NCBI GenBank assembly: GCA_014379405.1
Contig: JACMLU010000028.1
Span: forward strand, 78,854 to 142,853
Length of the DNA stretch: 64,000 nt
Source of the DNA: Flavobacterium sp.
Lineage (GTDB): Bacteria; Bacteroidota; Bacteroidia; Flavobacteriales; Flavobacteriaceae
Reading direction: 5' to 3'
This document shows positions 19,483-27,929 of the stretch, piece after piece; within the stretch, counting starts at the first letter, position 1, and every line of letters begins with the position of its first letter. Below the pieces are notes generated by a model. The model did no database searches. It was given only the letters and a program-made list of their open reading frames with translations, and had not been told where the DNA came from. The position numbers were made by a program, and so were the translations under genes.

Positions 19483-21504
19483 TTAATGCGACAACCAAAC
19501 TGACATTTCGCCTTTGCCTTGATTCCCCCATGCAAAATAAGGAATTAATTTTATGGAATATGTTTTACCTTCGTTTTTAGGAATGGGTTGGTATAACTTT
19601 TTATCCCAAGAATTATCTGGAGTAATGGACGAACTGGCATTAATACTGAGTAAATTTCGATTGTCAATTTTAATAAAATCAGTGGTAAATGTAGAATTTA
19701 GATTCAACAAAACATCATTCACTTTAGTGTTCGCCGGAAGTTGATTGGATTCCAAACAATACACTATTGGCCCACGTTTTACAGCCACTTGATTCTTGAT
19801 TTCTTCTACTAGCGGATTGGCTTGCATCAATTCAACCGGCATTGGGATATTCAATTCTATGACCTCCCCTTTTTTCCATTTTTGCACTATTTTTTGGTAC
19901 GAACCTGAAACAATAGCATCATCAATATTTCTACCATTGATTGAAATTGTAGTTCCTTGACTCCAACCCGGAATTCTCAAGAAAAAAGCTTGTTCGTCTT
20001 TGGGAGCTTTCACAATTTTCAAAGTGATTTTTCCATCCCAAGGATAATTGGTTTGTTGTTCAATTTCGATTTTTTCTCCTGTAAGCGTAGTTGAATTCAA
20101 ACTGTTGCTGCCGTACAAATTCACATACAATCCTTCTTTCGAAAAATTATAAGCGTAATTGCTGATCTCGGCTATGGTTCTCGTCACGTTTGGCGCACAG
20201 CAATTCGACAAGGCAATATAACCTTCACGTTCTTTGCTCCATCTTTGTTTGAAAGGTAAATCTTTGGAAACATTCAACGGATTGTTGTAAAAAAATTCGG
20301 TTCCTTCCAAACTGATTCCAGACAACACACTATTATAAAGCGCCAATTCCACAATATCGGCATATTTTGCATCGGCAGTAATTTGAAGCATTCTCCAATT
20401 CCACAAAACATTCCCGATATTGGCACAGGTTTCTGTATGAGCCGTGGCATTTGGCAATTGAAACGGTCTTCCGTAAGCTTGATGAATTTTTTGTACATCG
20501 GCAGGATTATACGAAGTTCCGTCTGGCGAAACGCCGTCATACAAAGAACCGCAAGCTCCGGTAATGTACATTTTTCGATAAGCAACGTCATTCCAAATGG
20601 ATTCCAAATTACCCAATAATTTCTTCTCTCCCGTTTCGGCATATAAATCGGCAACACCAGCATACAAATAATTGGCTCTAACCGCGTGACCCATTGCCGT
20701 AGTCTGTTGCCTGAACGGAATTCTGTCTTGATTATCGTCTGTTCCGTCATTGGTTGCTCCTCTAATATCAATTAGATTATTGGCCAATTCTAAATATTTT
20801 GGATTTTTCGTGGTGCGATACATTTCGACAATTCCCATATAATGAGAAGGGCAAATAGCATTTCGAGCTAAATCTGGCGATGCTTTTTTATAGAAATCAT
20901 ACAGATAATCAGCAACACCTTTGGCGATATTCAAGAAATTGGTTTTTCCGGTGGCACGATAATGCACGCAAGCGGCAGTCATCAAATGTCCCATATTGTA
21001 TTTCTCGAAACCCAACTGTTTTTTTACTTCTTCCGGCCCTAAAGTTCCCCAACGTTCGTCTATTAAAACGAGAGTATGCAAATAGCCGTCTTTGCGTTGT
21101 GTTTTTGCAAAAAGCGCAATGGCTTTGTCCATTTCCGCATCCAATTTCTTGTCTTTCGTAACGGCATAAGTAGCAGCCATTCCTTCAAAAATCTTGTAAA
21201 AATCTCCGTCGTGAAAAGAGGGTCCTTTAAAAGTTCCTTTACTTTCACCAGCCGCGATTTCGAAATTTTTATAGGCGTGCGAAATCGAATCGTTATGATA
21301 CAAATTCCACATATACGGCAAGGTATTTTTGGTTTCCACATCAAATTGTTCTTTCCAAAAACCATTTGTCCATTGTACGTCCTGCAAATTCAGACTTTGC
21401 AATTTAGAATAAGGACTTTCCGAATTGGCAACCAGGCCTTTATTCTGCGCCACAAAGGCTGTAGAAAAAAGTATCGTTGATAATAGAATGATTTGCTTTT
21501 TCAT
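19483..21504 (-). CDS. GH127 beta-L-arabinofuranosidase-like enzyme (DUF1680)
   Basis: The track starts at 21534, but Met11 (21504) gives a proper signal peptide (MKKQIILLSTILFSTAFVAQ), so I prefer it, making 673 aa. The protein is an (alpha/alpha)6-barrel glycosidase. The zinc/cysteine site of GH127 is visible: HTETC (Glu368, Cys370 in track numbering) and SNCCAPNVTR (Cys445/Cys446, the second being the likely nucleophile). Known members release beta-L-arabinofuranose; related families act on other side-chain sugars. A long C-terminal beta-sandwich follows (about 460-680). It would trim arabinose-bearing pectin chains. A hairpin in the 125-bp gap upstream separates it from the large PL1 gene. 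Confidence 0.9.
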   Translation of the reverse strand: MKKQIILLSTILFSTAFVAQNKGLVANSESPYSKLQSLNLQDVQWTNGFWKEQFDVETKNTLPYMWNLYHNDSISHAYKNFEIAAGESKGTFKGPSFHDGDFYKIFEGMAATYAVTKDKKLDAEMDKAIALFAKTQRKDGYLHTLVLIDERWGTLGPEEVKKQLGFEKYNMGHLMTAACVHYRATGKTNFLNIAKGVADYLYDFYKKASPDLARNAICPSHYMGIVEMYRTTKNPKYLELANNLIDIRGATNDGTDDNQDRIPFRQQTTAMGHAVRANYLYAGVADLYAETGEKKLLGNLESIWNDVAYRKMYITGACGSLYDGVSPDGTSYNPADVQKIHQAYGRPFQLPNATAHTETCANIGNVLWNWRMLQITADAKYADIVELALYNSVLSGISLEGTEFFYNNPLNVSKDLPFKQRWSKEREGYIALSNCCAPNVTRTIAEISNYAYNFSKEGLYVNLYGSNSLNSTTLTGEKIEIEQQTNYPWDGKITLKIVKAPKDEQAFFLRIPGWSQGTTISINGRNIDDAIVSGSYQKIVQKWKKGEVIELNIPMPVELMQANPLVEEIKNQVAVKRGPIVYCLESNQLPANTKVNDVLLNLNSTFTTDFIKIDNRNLLSINASSSITPDNSWDKKLYQPIPKNEGKTYSIKLIPYFAWGNQGKGEMSVWLSH

Positions 21505-21554
21505 TTTATAATTATATTTTAAATATTTTGCCACAGATTAAAAAGTAAAATTCC

Positions 21555-21612
21555 ACCGCAGATTCGCAGATTATTTTTTAAAAATTCAATAAAAAATCAG
21601 TGAATCTGCGGT
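21555..21612 (-). repeat. Hairpin of the GCAGATT family between PL1 and GH127
   Basis: ACCGCAGATTC pairs with GAATCTGCGGT across a 36-nt AT-rich loop, starting 17 nt after the stop of the 818-aa lyase. Flanking sequence (CCACAGATT at 21532) resembles the longer hairpin at 35883-35961 and the remnant at 2166, so these belong to one degenerate intergenic repeat family. Confidence 0.6.
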
Positions 21613-21629
21613 AAAAAATTAGACCTGTT

Positions 21630-24086
21630 TTATTTTACAAAAACGTTGATAACACGAGTCATCGTGTCCCCATCTTTGTCGGTTACGGTTATTTTTAACG
21701 AAGCCAATCCTTTTTGGACAGCTGTAAATTCAATCGTTGAACCTTTTACTATAACTTTTCCGTTGGTAACATCAGAGAAAGAATATGCTAGTTTTTTCTC
21801 GTATCCTTTGAAATAATCTTTGGCATCCAAAGTCAATTTTCCACCTGAATTGATAAAAAAGTGTGGTTTTGCCATCCAATCTAAATAGTCGTCCAATTGG
21901 GTAAAACCGTCTTTGTCTTTATCCGAATTAGCATCTGAAAAATCTCCTACTTTCGTATTCACATTTGATCCTTTGGCTTCTTCCCACCAGTTTGGCAATC
22001 CATCGTGATCTGTATCCCAATCGGCTGTTCGTTTTTCATTGGCGAAATTTGGAAATCCTCCAGCGTCGGCTTCATTGTCTATAAGTCCTCCCAAACCACT
22101 TTTGCTTCCTTTGAAAGTATAAGTTCCTTTCAAAGTTTCCTCAACAATACGAATATCGTGTTTGTCGAAGAAAGGCTGAGTGGCACCAACATCAGAAAGC
22201 ACATCCTTGTAAGCTGCTTCTGCAGTCTGATTAGCTACAAAAGATTCGAAAAATGGTTTTGGCAAAAACACATCATAATCCACAATTGCTTTATTAGATA
22301 TTGTAAACTTTCTCCCTTTATCCTGATTCTTTTCATTGAAATAACCCGGCATCACGTTTCCATCAAAATAATATTGCTGTTTCCCTTTTCCAACACCCTC
22401 AATTTGTGCATTAAGCGCCACGAATATTTTAGTTGAAACTCCCGGTTTATAAAAATTATTGACAAAATTCACTTCACTCGCACCGCCGTCTGTAGTTCGG
22501 TGTCCCCAATTGTACACCACATTATTACGAATATCCACTCGTCCTCCATAAAAACCATCACCATTCAAACCACCGCCAATACTCCAATTTCTGCCTTCAT
22601 TGTGTGCCAATAAATTGTGGTGAAAACTTCCGATATCACCACCAATAGTCGCCGCATATCCGTGCATTTTTCCTGCTGGATATTTATCGTGACCCGCCAC
22701 ATTCAAGGCTTCTGAAATCAAAGTGCGTTGCATAGTAATATTGTGTGAACCTCGAGAACTAAAAGACTCATCAATCGTCCAGCTGATAGAACAGTGGTCT
22801 ATAATACTATGGTTGGCGCCCGTAAGTCCCATTCCGTCGTAAGTAGTTCCGCCGCCAATTCGAACTTTCAAAAATCGGATTACTCCATCATTTCCTGTCA
22901 GTCCAACAGGTGCCCTACTAATAGTGATCCCTTCACCCGGAGCGGTTTGCCCAGCAATTGTTATGTAAGGTTGATTCACCACTAATCTTGAAGCCAATTT
23001 TATATTTCCCGAAACATTAAACACAATGGTTCGCGGACCAATAGGCTGATCAACGGCATCACGCAAACTGCCTGATCCATTGTCATTCAAGTTGTTCACT
23101 TCGACCACTTTTCCGCCTCTTCCACCCAAGGCAAAACGACCATATCCTTCGGCTCCCGGGAACGCCAATTGTGCTGGCCTGAATGACCAAACTGTTCCCA
23201 AAGTTGCATTTCCTTTGGCATCCAATTCATCCACACGCCAGTAATAAGTTGTTCCACTGTATAATTTTCCAAGTTCAAATTTGTTCGAGGTTAATTTTCC
23301 TTTAAATTCAGGAGATTTTTCGGTGGCATTTGAAACGGCTTTTTTGTCGGTTCCATAATAGATTTGGTGGGCAACTGCATCTTTTGCCGATTCCCAATTC
23401 AATATCAATTTTTTATCAATCATCACATGTTCATTCGCGTTTTCAGGCTTTGGCGTATGCGATTGCTTTTTCAAATTTGGAGTGTCAATTTCAAATCCGT
23501 TAATGACCATTTGTTGGATAAAATCCGGGGATTTTGCATCTAATTCAAAACGAATCACCACATCCTTGTTGGCCTCGGCATTAAACAGGATATAAGCTGT
23601 TGCCGTTTCTATTTTGGAATTGGAACGATTACTTGGCGTTACTGTTTCCACCAATTTATTGTTCACATAAATTTTTACTGGTGCAAATGTTTTGCCTTCG
23701 ATTTTGTCGAAAGTGTTGTGAAACGTAAGCAAAGAATGTTCTCCCGCTTTCAGACCGCTAATTGTTAATTCCAAGTTTTCGGCTGTAGCCAAACCATCAC
23801 TTGCCAATTTACTGTAAAAAGGCGCATTCATCCCCACTTTATACCATTTTGCATTAAAGTTTCCTTTCAACTTGAAGGTTAGGTTTTTGAAAGATTTCTC
23901 GGCTTGCTTTTGTTCGCTTATCGGCCAAGAATTATAATTGGTGTCATTTACTTCTTCCACTCTCCTTTGCGAAAAATCAAAATCTACTTTCACGATTTGT
24001 TTCTCCGTCCCACTTTTTAATGATTGCGCTTGCGTATTTACAGCCAAAATAGCCGACAAAGCCAAACAACTTACTAATCTTTTCAT
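21630..24086 (-). CDS. Large multidomain PL1 pectate lyase
   Basis: An 818-aa secreted protein (signal peptide ending VNTQAQ). Residues about 30-205 form a beta-sandwich resembling a carbohydrate-binding or malectin-like domain (YNSWPIS, GLKAGEHSLLTFHNT). Residues about 210-300 look like a fibronectin type III domain (LNWESAKDAVAHQIYYG, YYWRVDELDAKG). The PL1 core starts near 307 (AFPGAEGYGRFALGGRGG) and has ITIAGQTAPGEG, SIIDHCSISWTIDE and FVNNFYKPG. A calcium-loop stretch (DTDHDGLPNWWEE) and an Ig-like C-terminal domain follow. It acts on galacturonan, with the N-terminal domains probably anchoring it to polymer. It is only distantly related to the two shorter lyases. Confidence 0.9.
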   Translation of the reverse strand: MKRLVSCLALSAILAVNTQAQSLKSGTEKQIVKVDFDFSQRRVEEVNDTNYNSWPISEQKQAEKSFKNLTFKLKGNFNAKWYKVGMNAPFYSKLASDGLATAENLELTISGLKAGEHSLLTFHNTFDKIEGKTFAPVKIYVNNKLVETVTPSNRSNSKIETATAYILFNAEANKDVVIRFELDAKSPDFIQQMVINGFEIDTPNLKKQSHTPKPENANEHVMIDKKLILNWESAKDAVAHQIYYGTDKKAVSNATEKSPEFKGKLTSNKFELGKLYSGTTYYWRVDELDAKGNATLGTVWSFRPAQLAFPGAEGYGRFALGGRGGKVVEVNNLNDNGSGSLRDAVDQPIGPRTIVFNVSGNIKLASRLVVNQPYITIAGQTAPGEGITISRAPVGLTGNDGVIRFLKVRIGGGTTYDGMGLTGANHSIIDHCSISWTIDESFSSRGSHNITMQRTLISEALNVAGHDKYPAGKMHGYAATIGGDIGSFHHNLLAHNEGRNWSIGGGLNGDGFYGGRVDIRNNVVYNWGHRTTDGGASEVNFVNNFYKPGVSTKIFVALNAQIEGVGKGKQQYYFDGNVMPGYFNEKNQDKGRKFTISNKAIVDYDVFLPKPFFESFVANQTAEAAYKDVLSDVGATQPFFDKHDIRIVEETLKGTYTFKGSKSGLGGLIDNEADAGGFPNFANEKRTADWDTDHDGLPNWWEEAKGSNVNTKVGDFSDANSDKDKDGFTQLDDYLDWMAKPHFFINSGGKLTLDAKDYFKGYEKKLAYSFSDVTNGKVIVKGSTIEFTAVQKGLASLKITVTDKDGDTMTRVINVFVK

Positions 24087-24092
24087 CTTCTT

Positions 24093-26420
24093 TTAATTTA
24101 ATTTGATTTTTTCTACCTCTGATTTACCTAGCAGATTGATTATATCTTTTTTCCTTTCTTCAGGAATTACCTTTAAAACTTTCAATTCACCATTTACGAG
24201 TTCCACTTCAACAGTAGTGTTTTTTGGTGCGTGCAATTTGAAATGCACATTCCAGTCTTTTGGCCAAGCTGGAAAAAGATAAATTTTCCCATCGGCTTCT
24301 TGCAAAAGCATTTCTTGCATTCCAATCATTCCGCTTCCTCCCCAATTATGATCCGGAACCCAATCATATCCTGGGCCCCAAAAGGCAGGAAATCTTCGGT
24401 CTGAATTGGCCATTTTCAACAAATTGTATTTGGCCGCATCGTTGGTCAAACCCAAACGAGCCGCAAAAATATTATCCTGTTTCCAGCCGATATGACTTCT
24501 GAATTTAATCGCATCCGTATCGTATTTAAAAGTATTTAAGGCCGTTTTTAAATCGGGTTTTCCAATTCCATAGATTCCCCATGGAAAAACGGAATACAAT
24601 TGTGGCACTTCAGAATTATTGATTCTTTCCCAAGATTTTGCTGGAACCAATACTTTATGATTATCTACTTGTCCAAAATTCAATGGAGGAATTCGGGTTT
24701 GAAAACCTTTCAAATATTCTAAATCTTCTTTTGACAGTTCTTTTTCCGAAAGAGTTAAAATCTTTTCCGTAATTACTTGCAAAGCGGAAATAGTGCTATT
24801 GGAATTATACGCCATTTTGTAAGTTTCGGCACCCGAACCTGGATATAGAATCAAATGACTATTGCCATCCAAAGGTTTTCTGCCTCTTTGTTTGGCCAAA
24901 TATTGGTAATGTTCATCAAAAAACCGAACACAACTCACGATAAACTGATTGTATTTTTGAATATTTTCATTGGCATATTCTTTCTGTTGCAACATCATTT
25001 GACAAAACTCAAAAACCGTGTCCCATTCATATTCCAACCAAGCATTGTACTCCATTCCTGGATCATAATCGGCTGGTCGTTTCCACTCGTATTCGGCAGG
25101 ATTAGGTAAACCAAAATTTTCCAATTGCTCTGTAAAAGCTGCTCCGCCGTGTTTCCAATAGACTTGCGAACGCAATTCGGCATTTTTTTGCAAACTCAAA
25201 TAATAATCCAATTGCGATTTCATCATATCAAAATCACCGCTTTTCACCATCGGAAAATAAACCAATCGCTGGTTTTGAGCCGTCATTGTTCCGCCTCCCC
25301 AATTTCTGAAATCGGGTGTAAAGTTCAAATCGGGATTAGTAAAAACAGGATCGACTGTAAATAATCCGCCGTTGAATTTAGTTGGATATTTTCCGTGAGC
25401 ATTGCAGCCCAGCATATAGCGAAACAACTGATAATTTTGCCCGATTTGATAAACGGAATCTTTTTCAGTCGAATGCTTTTTTTGTGTATAAATAAAAGAA
25501 CGATTCCAGAAATTATTCCACCATTTTACAGTATTTTTTTCGGCTTGCTTGGCTGTTCTTTTATTTAAAGAAATCAAACTTTTCAAACCGTTATTCCAAG
25601 TATTATAATCAAATTGGCTGGTATTCAGATAAATCTCCAGTGACTGTTTTTTCGAAGATTCTATGCTCGTTACATTAAAACCTTTAAAATCTGTATCTTG
25701 GTATTTACCAAAGTAAGTTCCGTCCGGTTTTAAATTATCACCTTTCATCAATCCGCCGAACGTCAAATCCATAATTGGGTTCATCATTTGATCCTTAACC
25801 GATTCCATTTTTTGCTGCTTTACGGCAACATCAAATACGGTTTCTTCACGGTTTCGGTGGTAAAATTTGATTCCGTTATTTTCAAAAGTGATTGAATCTT
25901 TGTAAGTAACAATATCTCCTTGCGGTGCCCATTTATAGGAATTGGCATTATTGGCTTTCCCTTTGGAATCTCGGTTTTTGTAACGCCAACTTTCGTAGGA
26001 AGCCGTCATTTTCAGTGGATTTTCACTTTCTAAATCCAAATGAATTATCGGCTTGAAAACATCGACCCAAAGTTTGATTTTGGTATCCCTTTGAGCAATC
26101 AAAATATAACCGTCTTTCAAAACCAATTCCTGATGAAAGCCTTCATTATCGACAAAAGGATTAGGCGTTAACGTAACTTTTACACGGCCTAGTTTCAGCA
26201 ACTTATTGTGCTCGTCAAAAGTGCCACTTCTAGAAAAATAAAAATACAAATCGCCTTTTTCTACCCAAACATTCAACCCAACATCTCCACCGCCCATAGG
26301 CATTGATTCTGATGAATTGTTGCTTTGTGTGATCCAAATTTGATTGTAATTCTCAAGCACAGGAATCTGCGCCTTTACTAAAAGCGTAAAAAAAAGAAAT
26401 ATGTAAATTATATGTTTCAT
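24093..26420 (-). CDS. DUF5703 protein, six-hairpin glycosidase-like
   Basis: The track starts at 26450, but Met11 (26420) begins a normal signal peptide (MKHIIYIFLFFTLLVKAQ), giving 775 aa. The N-terminal domain has the DUF5703 motif SMPMGGGDVGLNVWVEKGDL and FYFSRSGTFDEHNKLLKLG. The middle (about 310-650) is rich in aromatic helices as in (alpha/alpha)6 glycosidases (FRYMLGCNAHGKYP, RNWGGGTMTAQNQRLVYFP). The C-terminus (LFPAWPKDWNVHFKL) resembles the closing beta domain of GH95/GH78-type enzymes. Substrate is unknown; fucose, galactose or rhamnose links in pectin are guesses. It is followed by the 818-aa lyase after 6 bp and is clearly cotranscribed with it. Confidence 0.8.
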   Translation of the reverse strand: MKHIIYIFLFFTLLVKAQIPVLENYNQIWITQSNNSSESMPMGGGDVGLNVWVEKGDLYFYFSRSGTFDEHNKLLKLGRVKVTLTPNPFVDNEGFHQELVLKDGYILIAQRDTKIKLWVDVFKPIIHLDLESENPLKMTASYESWRYKNRDSKGKANNANSYKWAPQGDIVTYKDSITFENNGIKFYHRNREETVFDVAVKQQKMESVKDQMMNPIMDLTFGGLMKGDNLKPDGTYFGKYQDTDFKGFNVTSIESSKKQSLEIYLNTSQFDYNTWNNGLKSLISLNKRTAKQAEKNTVKWWNNFWNRSFIYTQKKHSTEKDSVYQIGQNYQLFRYMLGCNAHGKYPTKFNGGLFTVDPVFTNPDLNFTPDFRNWGGGTMTAQNQRLVYFPMVKSGDFDMMKSQLDYYLSLQKNAELRSQVYWKHGGAAFTEQLENFGLPNPAEYEWKRPADYDPGMEYNAWLEYEWDTVFEFCQMMLQQKEYANENIQKYNQFIVSCVRFFDEHYQYLAKQRGRKPLDGNSHLILYPGSGAETYKMAYNSNSTISALQVITEKILTLSEKELSKEDLEYLKGFQTRIPPLNFGQVDNHKVLVPAKSWERINNSEVPQLYSVFPWGIYGIGKPDLKTALNTFKYDTDAIKFRSHIGWKQDNIFAARLGLTNDAAKYNLLKMANSDRRFPAFWGPGYDWVPDHNWGGSGMIGMQEMLLQEADGKIYLFPAWPKDWNVHFKLHAPKNTTVEVELVNGELKVLKVIPEERKKDIINLLGKSEVEKIKLN

Positions 26421-26453
26421 CTCAATGATTTTCCTTGTTTTGATTCTCAACGC

Positions 26454-26486
26454 AGACCTGACAGGTTTTAAAAACCTGTCAGGTCT
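26454..26486 (-). repeat. 33-bp palindromic hairpin, copy 1
   Basis: AGACCTGACAGGTTTT and its exact complement around a single central base. It lies 9 nt after the SGNH esterase stop. Two further copies are at 31357 and 42490, differing by paired changes that keep the stem. Confidence 0.85.
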
Positions 26487-26495
26487 ATTAAGAAA

Positions 26496-27929
26496 CTACC
26501 ACTCATCCGTACGGAACGACGAAACTGGTAAACCTCCCGTACTGAACAATTCCGCTTTGGCAAAATCCTTGAATAAATATCGAACCGCCGCTGGTTTTGC
26601 AACTTTATCCGAAGTAAGTACGACCGATTTTCGGCGAACTTCGGCTTTGGCAGGATAAAAAACCTTGTCCTCTCCAGCAATTTCAAAACCTGTTACTTCT
26701 TTTCCGTAAGCTGTAATTCCGTTGGGCGCATCGTCAAAAGACACCGTTGCTTTCGCATCCACAATTTCCATACCTTTAAATTTTGGACTCTCAAATTCAA
26801 AGCCTTCTATTCCGTAGGTTTTGGCCAAAGCCAAATATCCCAAGCGATTTCCTCCCTTTTCTTTATCTACTGGATGGATATTATTTTCTTCGCCAATATC
26901 CATCAAAACGACCATTCCTGAATTCGGAATTCCCTTTGAAGCTTTCAATTGTGCTTCTCTCAAATAAGCCGAATTGTATTTTTCTAAATTATCTTTTGGA
27001 TGAAATTGTGCATAATTAAACGGGGCGATTTGAGCATAATAAAAAGGGAAATCGCCTTGTTTCCACAACTCTCTCCAACTGCCGACCATCTTTTTCATCA
27101 AAGCGGTATATTCTGATGCCCGTTCGTAATTTGATTCGCCTTGATACCAGATACAACCTTTGATTCCGTAACCTATAACAGGTGAAAGCATTCCGTTGAA
27201 CAAAGTCGTCGGCACACGGTTTGGGTCTTTTGCCAATTCCTCTTTCGTGGTTGGAATTTTGGCGCTTGCAAAATCTTTCAGCATTTCCTGATTCATCCAA
27301 GCTTCCATACTGGATCCGCCGTAAGAAACGTGAATCAACCCAACCGGAACTTGTAAAACTTCCTGCAAAAGCGAACCGAAGTACCAAGCCGTCGCACTAA
27401 AATTACCAACAGATCTTGGTGAAGCCGTTTCCCATTTTCCTTCAAAATTATCCAAAGGTTCCAAAACAGTAGCACGCGGAATCGTAATCAAACGAATGTT
27501 TTTATTGGTTGATCTAACGATGATTTCGTTGCCATTTTTAACGGGTTGTCCCGGAAAACCTTTCAAAGGCATTTCCATATTCGACTGACCAGAACACAGC
27601 CAAACTTCGCCAATTAATACATTTTTTACGACTACTTTTTCGCTTCCTTCCGAAACTTCAATCGTAAATGGTCCACCAAAAGATGGTGTTTGTAATTCTG
27701 CTTTCCATTTTCCAGAATTGTCTGCTTTCAGCTTGTAGGTTTTAGAATCCCAAGAGGTTTTTATTACAACATTGGCGTTCTTGTCTGCCCAGCCCCACAT
27801 TGGTGCATTTGCCTTTTGCTGTAGCATCATATTGTCCGAAAACAAAGCCGGTAATTTTATTTTGGCATTAATTTGAAAACTTCCTAAAATCAAAAAAATT
27901 GCAATAATATAGTTTCTAAAATGTGTCAT
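26496..27929 (-). CDS. SGNH-type acetylesterase (sialate O-acetylesterase family)
   Basis: A 477-aa secreted protein (signal peptide ending FQINA). It carries the SGQSNMEMPL block with the nucleophile serine, GCIWYQGESNY (the conserved Gly/Asn block) and a C-terminal beta domain. The family removes acetyl groups from sugars; in pectin loci it is expected to deacetylate galacturonic acid or rhamnose residues. Its ATG overlaps the GH106 stop by 4 bp (ATGA), so translation is coupled to the rhamnosidase, which suggests that an acetylated rhamnose-containing fragment is the common substrate. No true sialic-acid genes are nearby. Confidence 0.88.
   Translation of the reverse strand: MTHFRNYIIAIFLILGSFQINAKIKLPALFSDNMMLQQKANAPMWGWADKNANVVIKTSWDSKTYKLKADNSGKWKAELQTPSFGGPFTIEVSEGSEKVVVKNVLIGEVWLCSGQSNMEMPLKGFPGQPVKNGNEIIVRSTNKNIRLITIPRATVLEPLDNFEGKWETASPRSVGNFSATAWYFGSLLQEVLQVPVGLIHVSYGGSSMEAWMNQEMLKDFASAKIPTTKEELAKDPNRVPTTLFNGMLSPVIGYGIKGCIWYQGESNYERASEYTALMKKMVGSWRELWKQGDFPFYYAQIAPFNYAQFHPKDNLEKYNSAYLREAQLKASKGIPNSGMVVLMDIGEENNIHPVDKEKGGNRLGYLALAKTYGIEGFEFESPKFKGMEIVDAKATVSFDDAPNGITAYGKEVTGFEIAGEDKVFYPAKAEVRRKSVVLTSDKVAKPAAVRYLFKDFAKAELFSTGGLPVSSFRTDEW

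Noticed and set aside
20274-20771. 165-aa minus-strand ORF inside GH127
   Set aside because: Same strand but different frame within a well-supported gene; no independent features.
26496-27929. Sialic-acid metabolism role for the SGNH esterase
   Set aside because: The family name suggests it, but there are no sialidase or sialic-acid genes nearby and the gene is coupled to a rhamnosidase.
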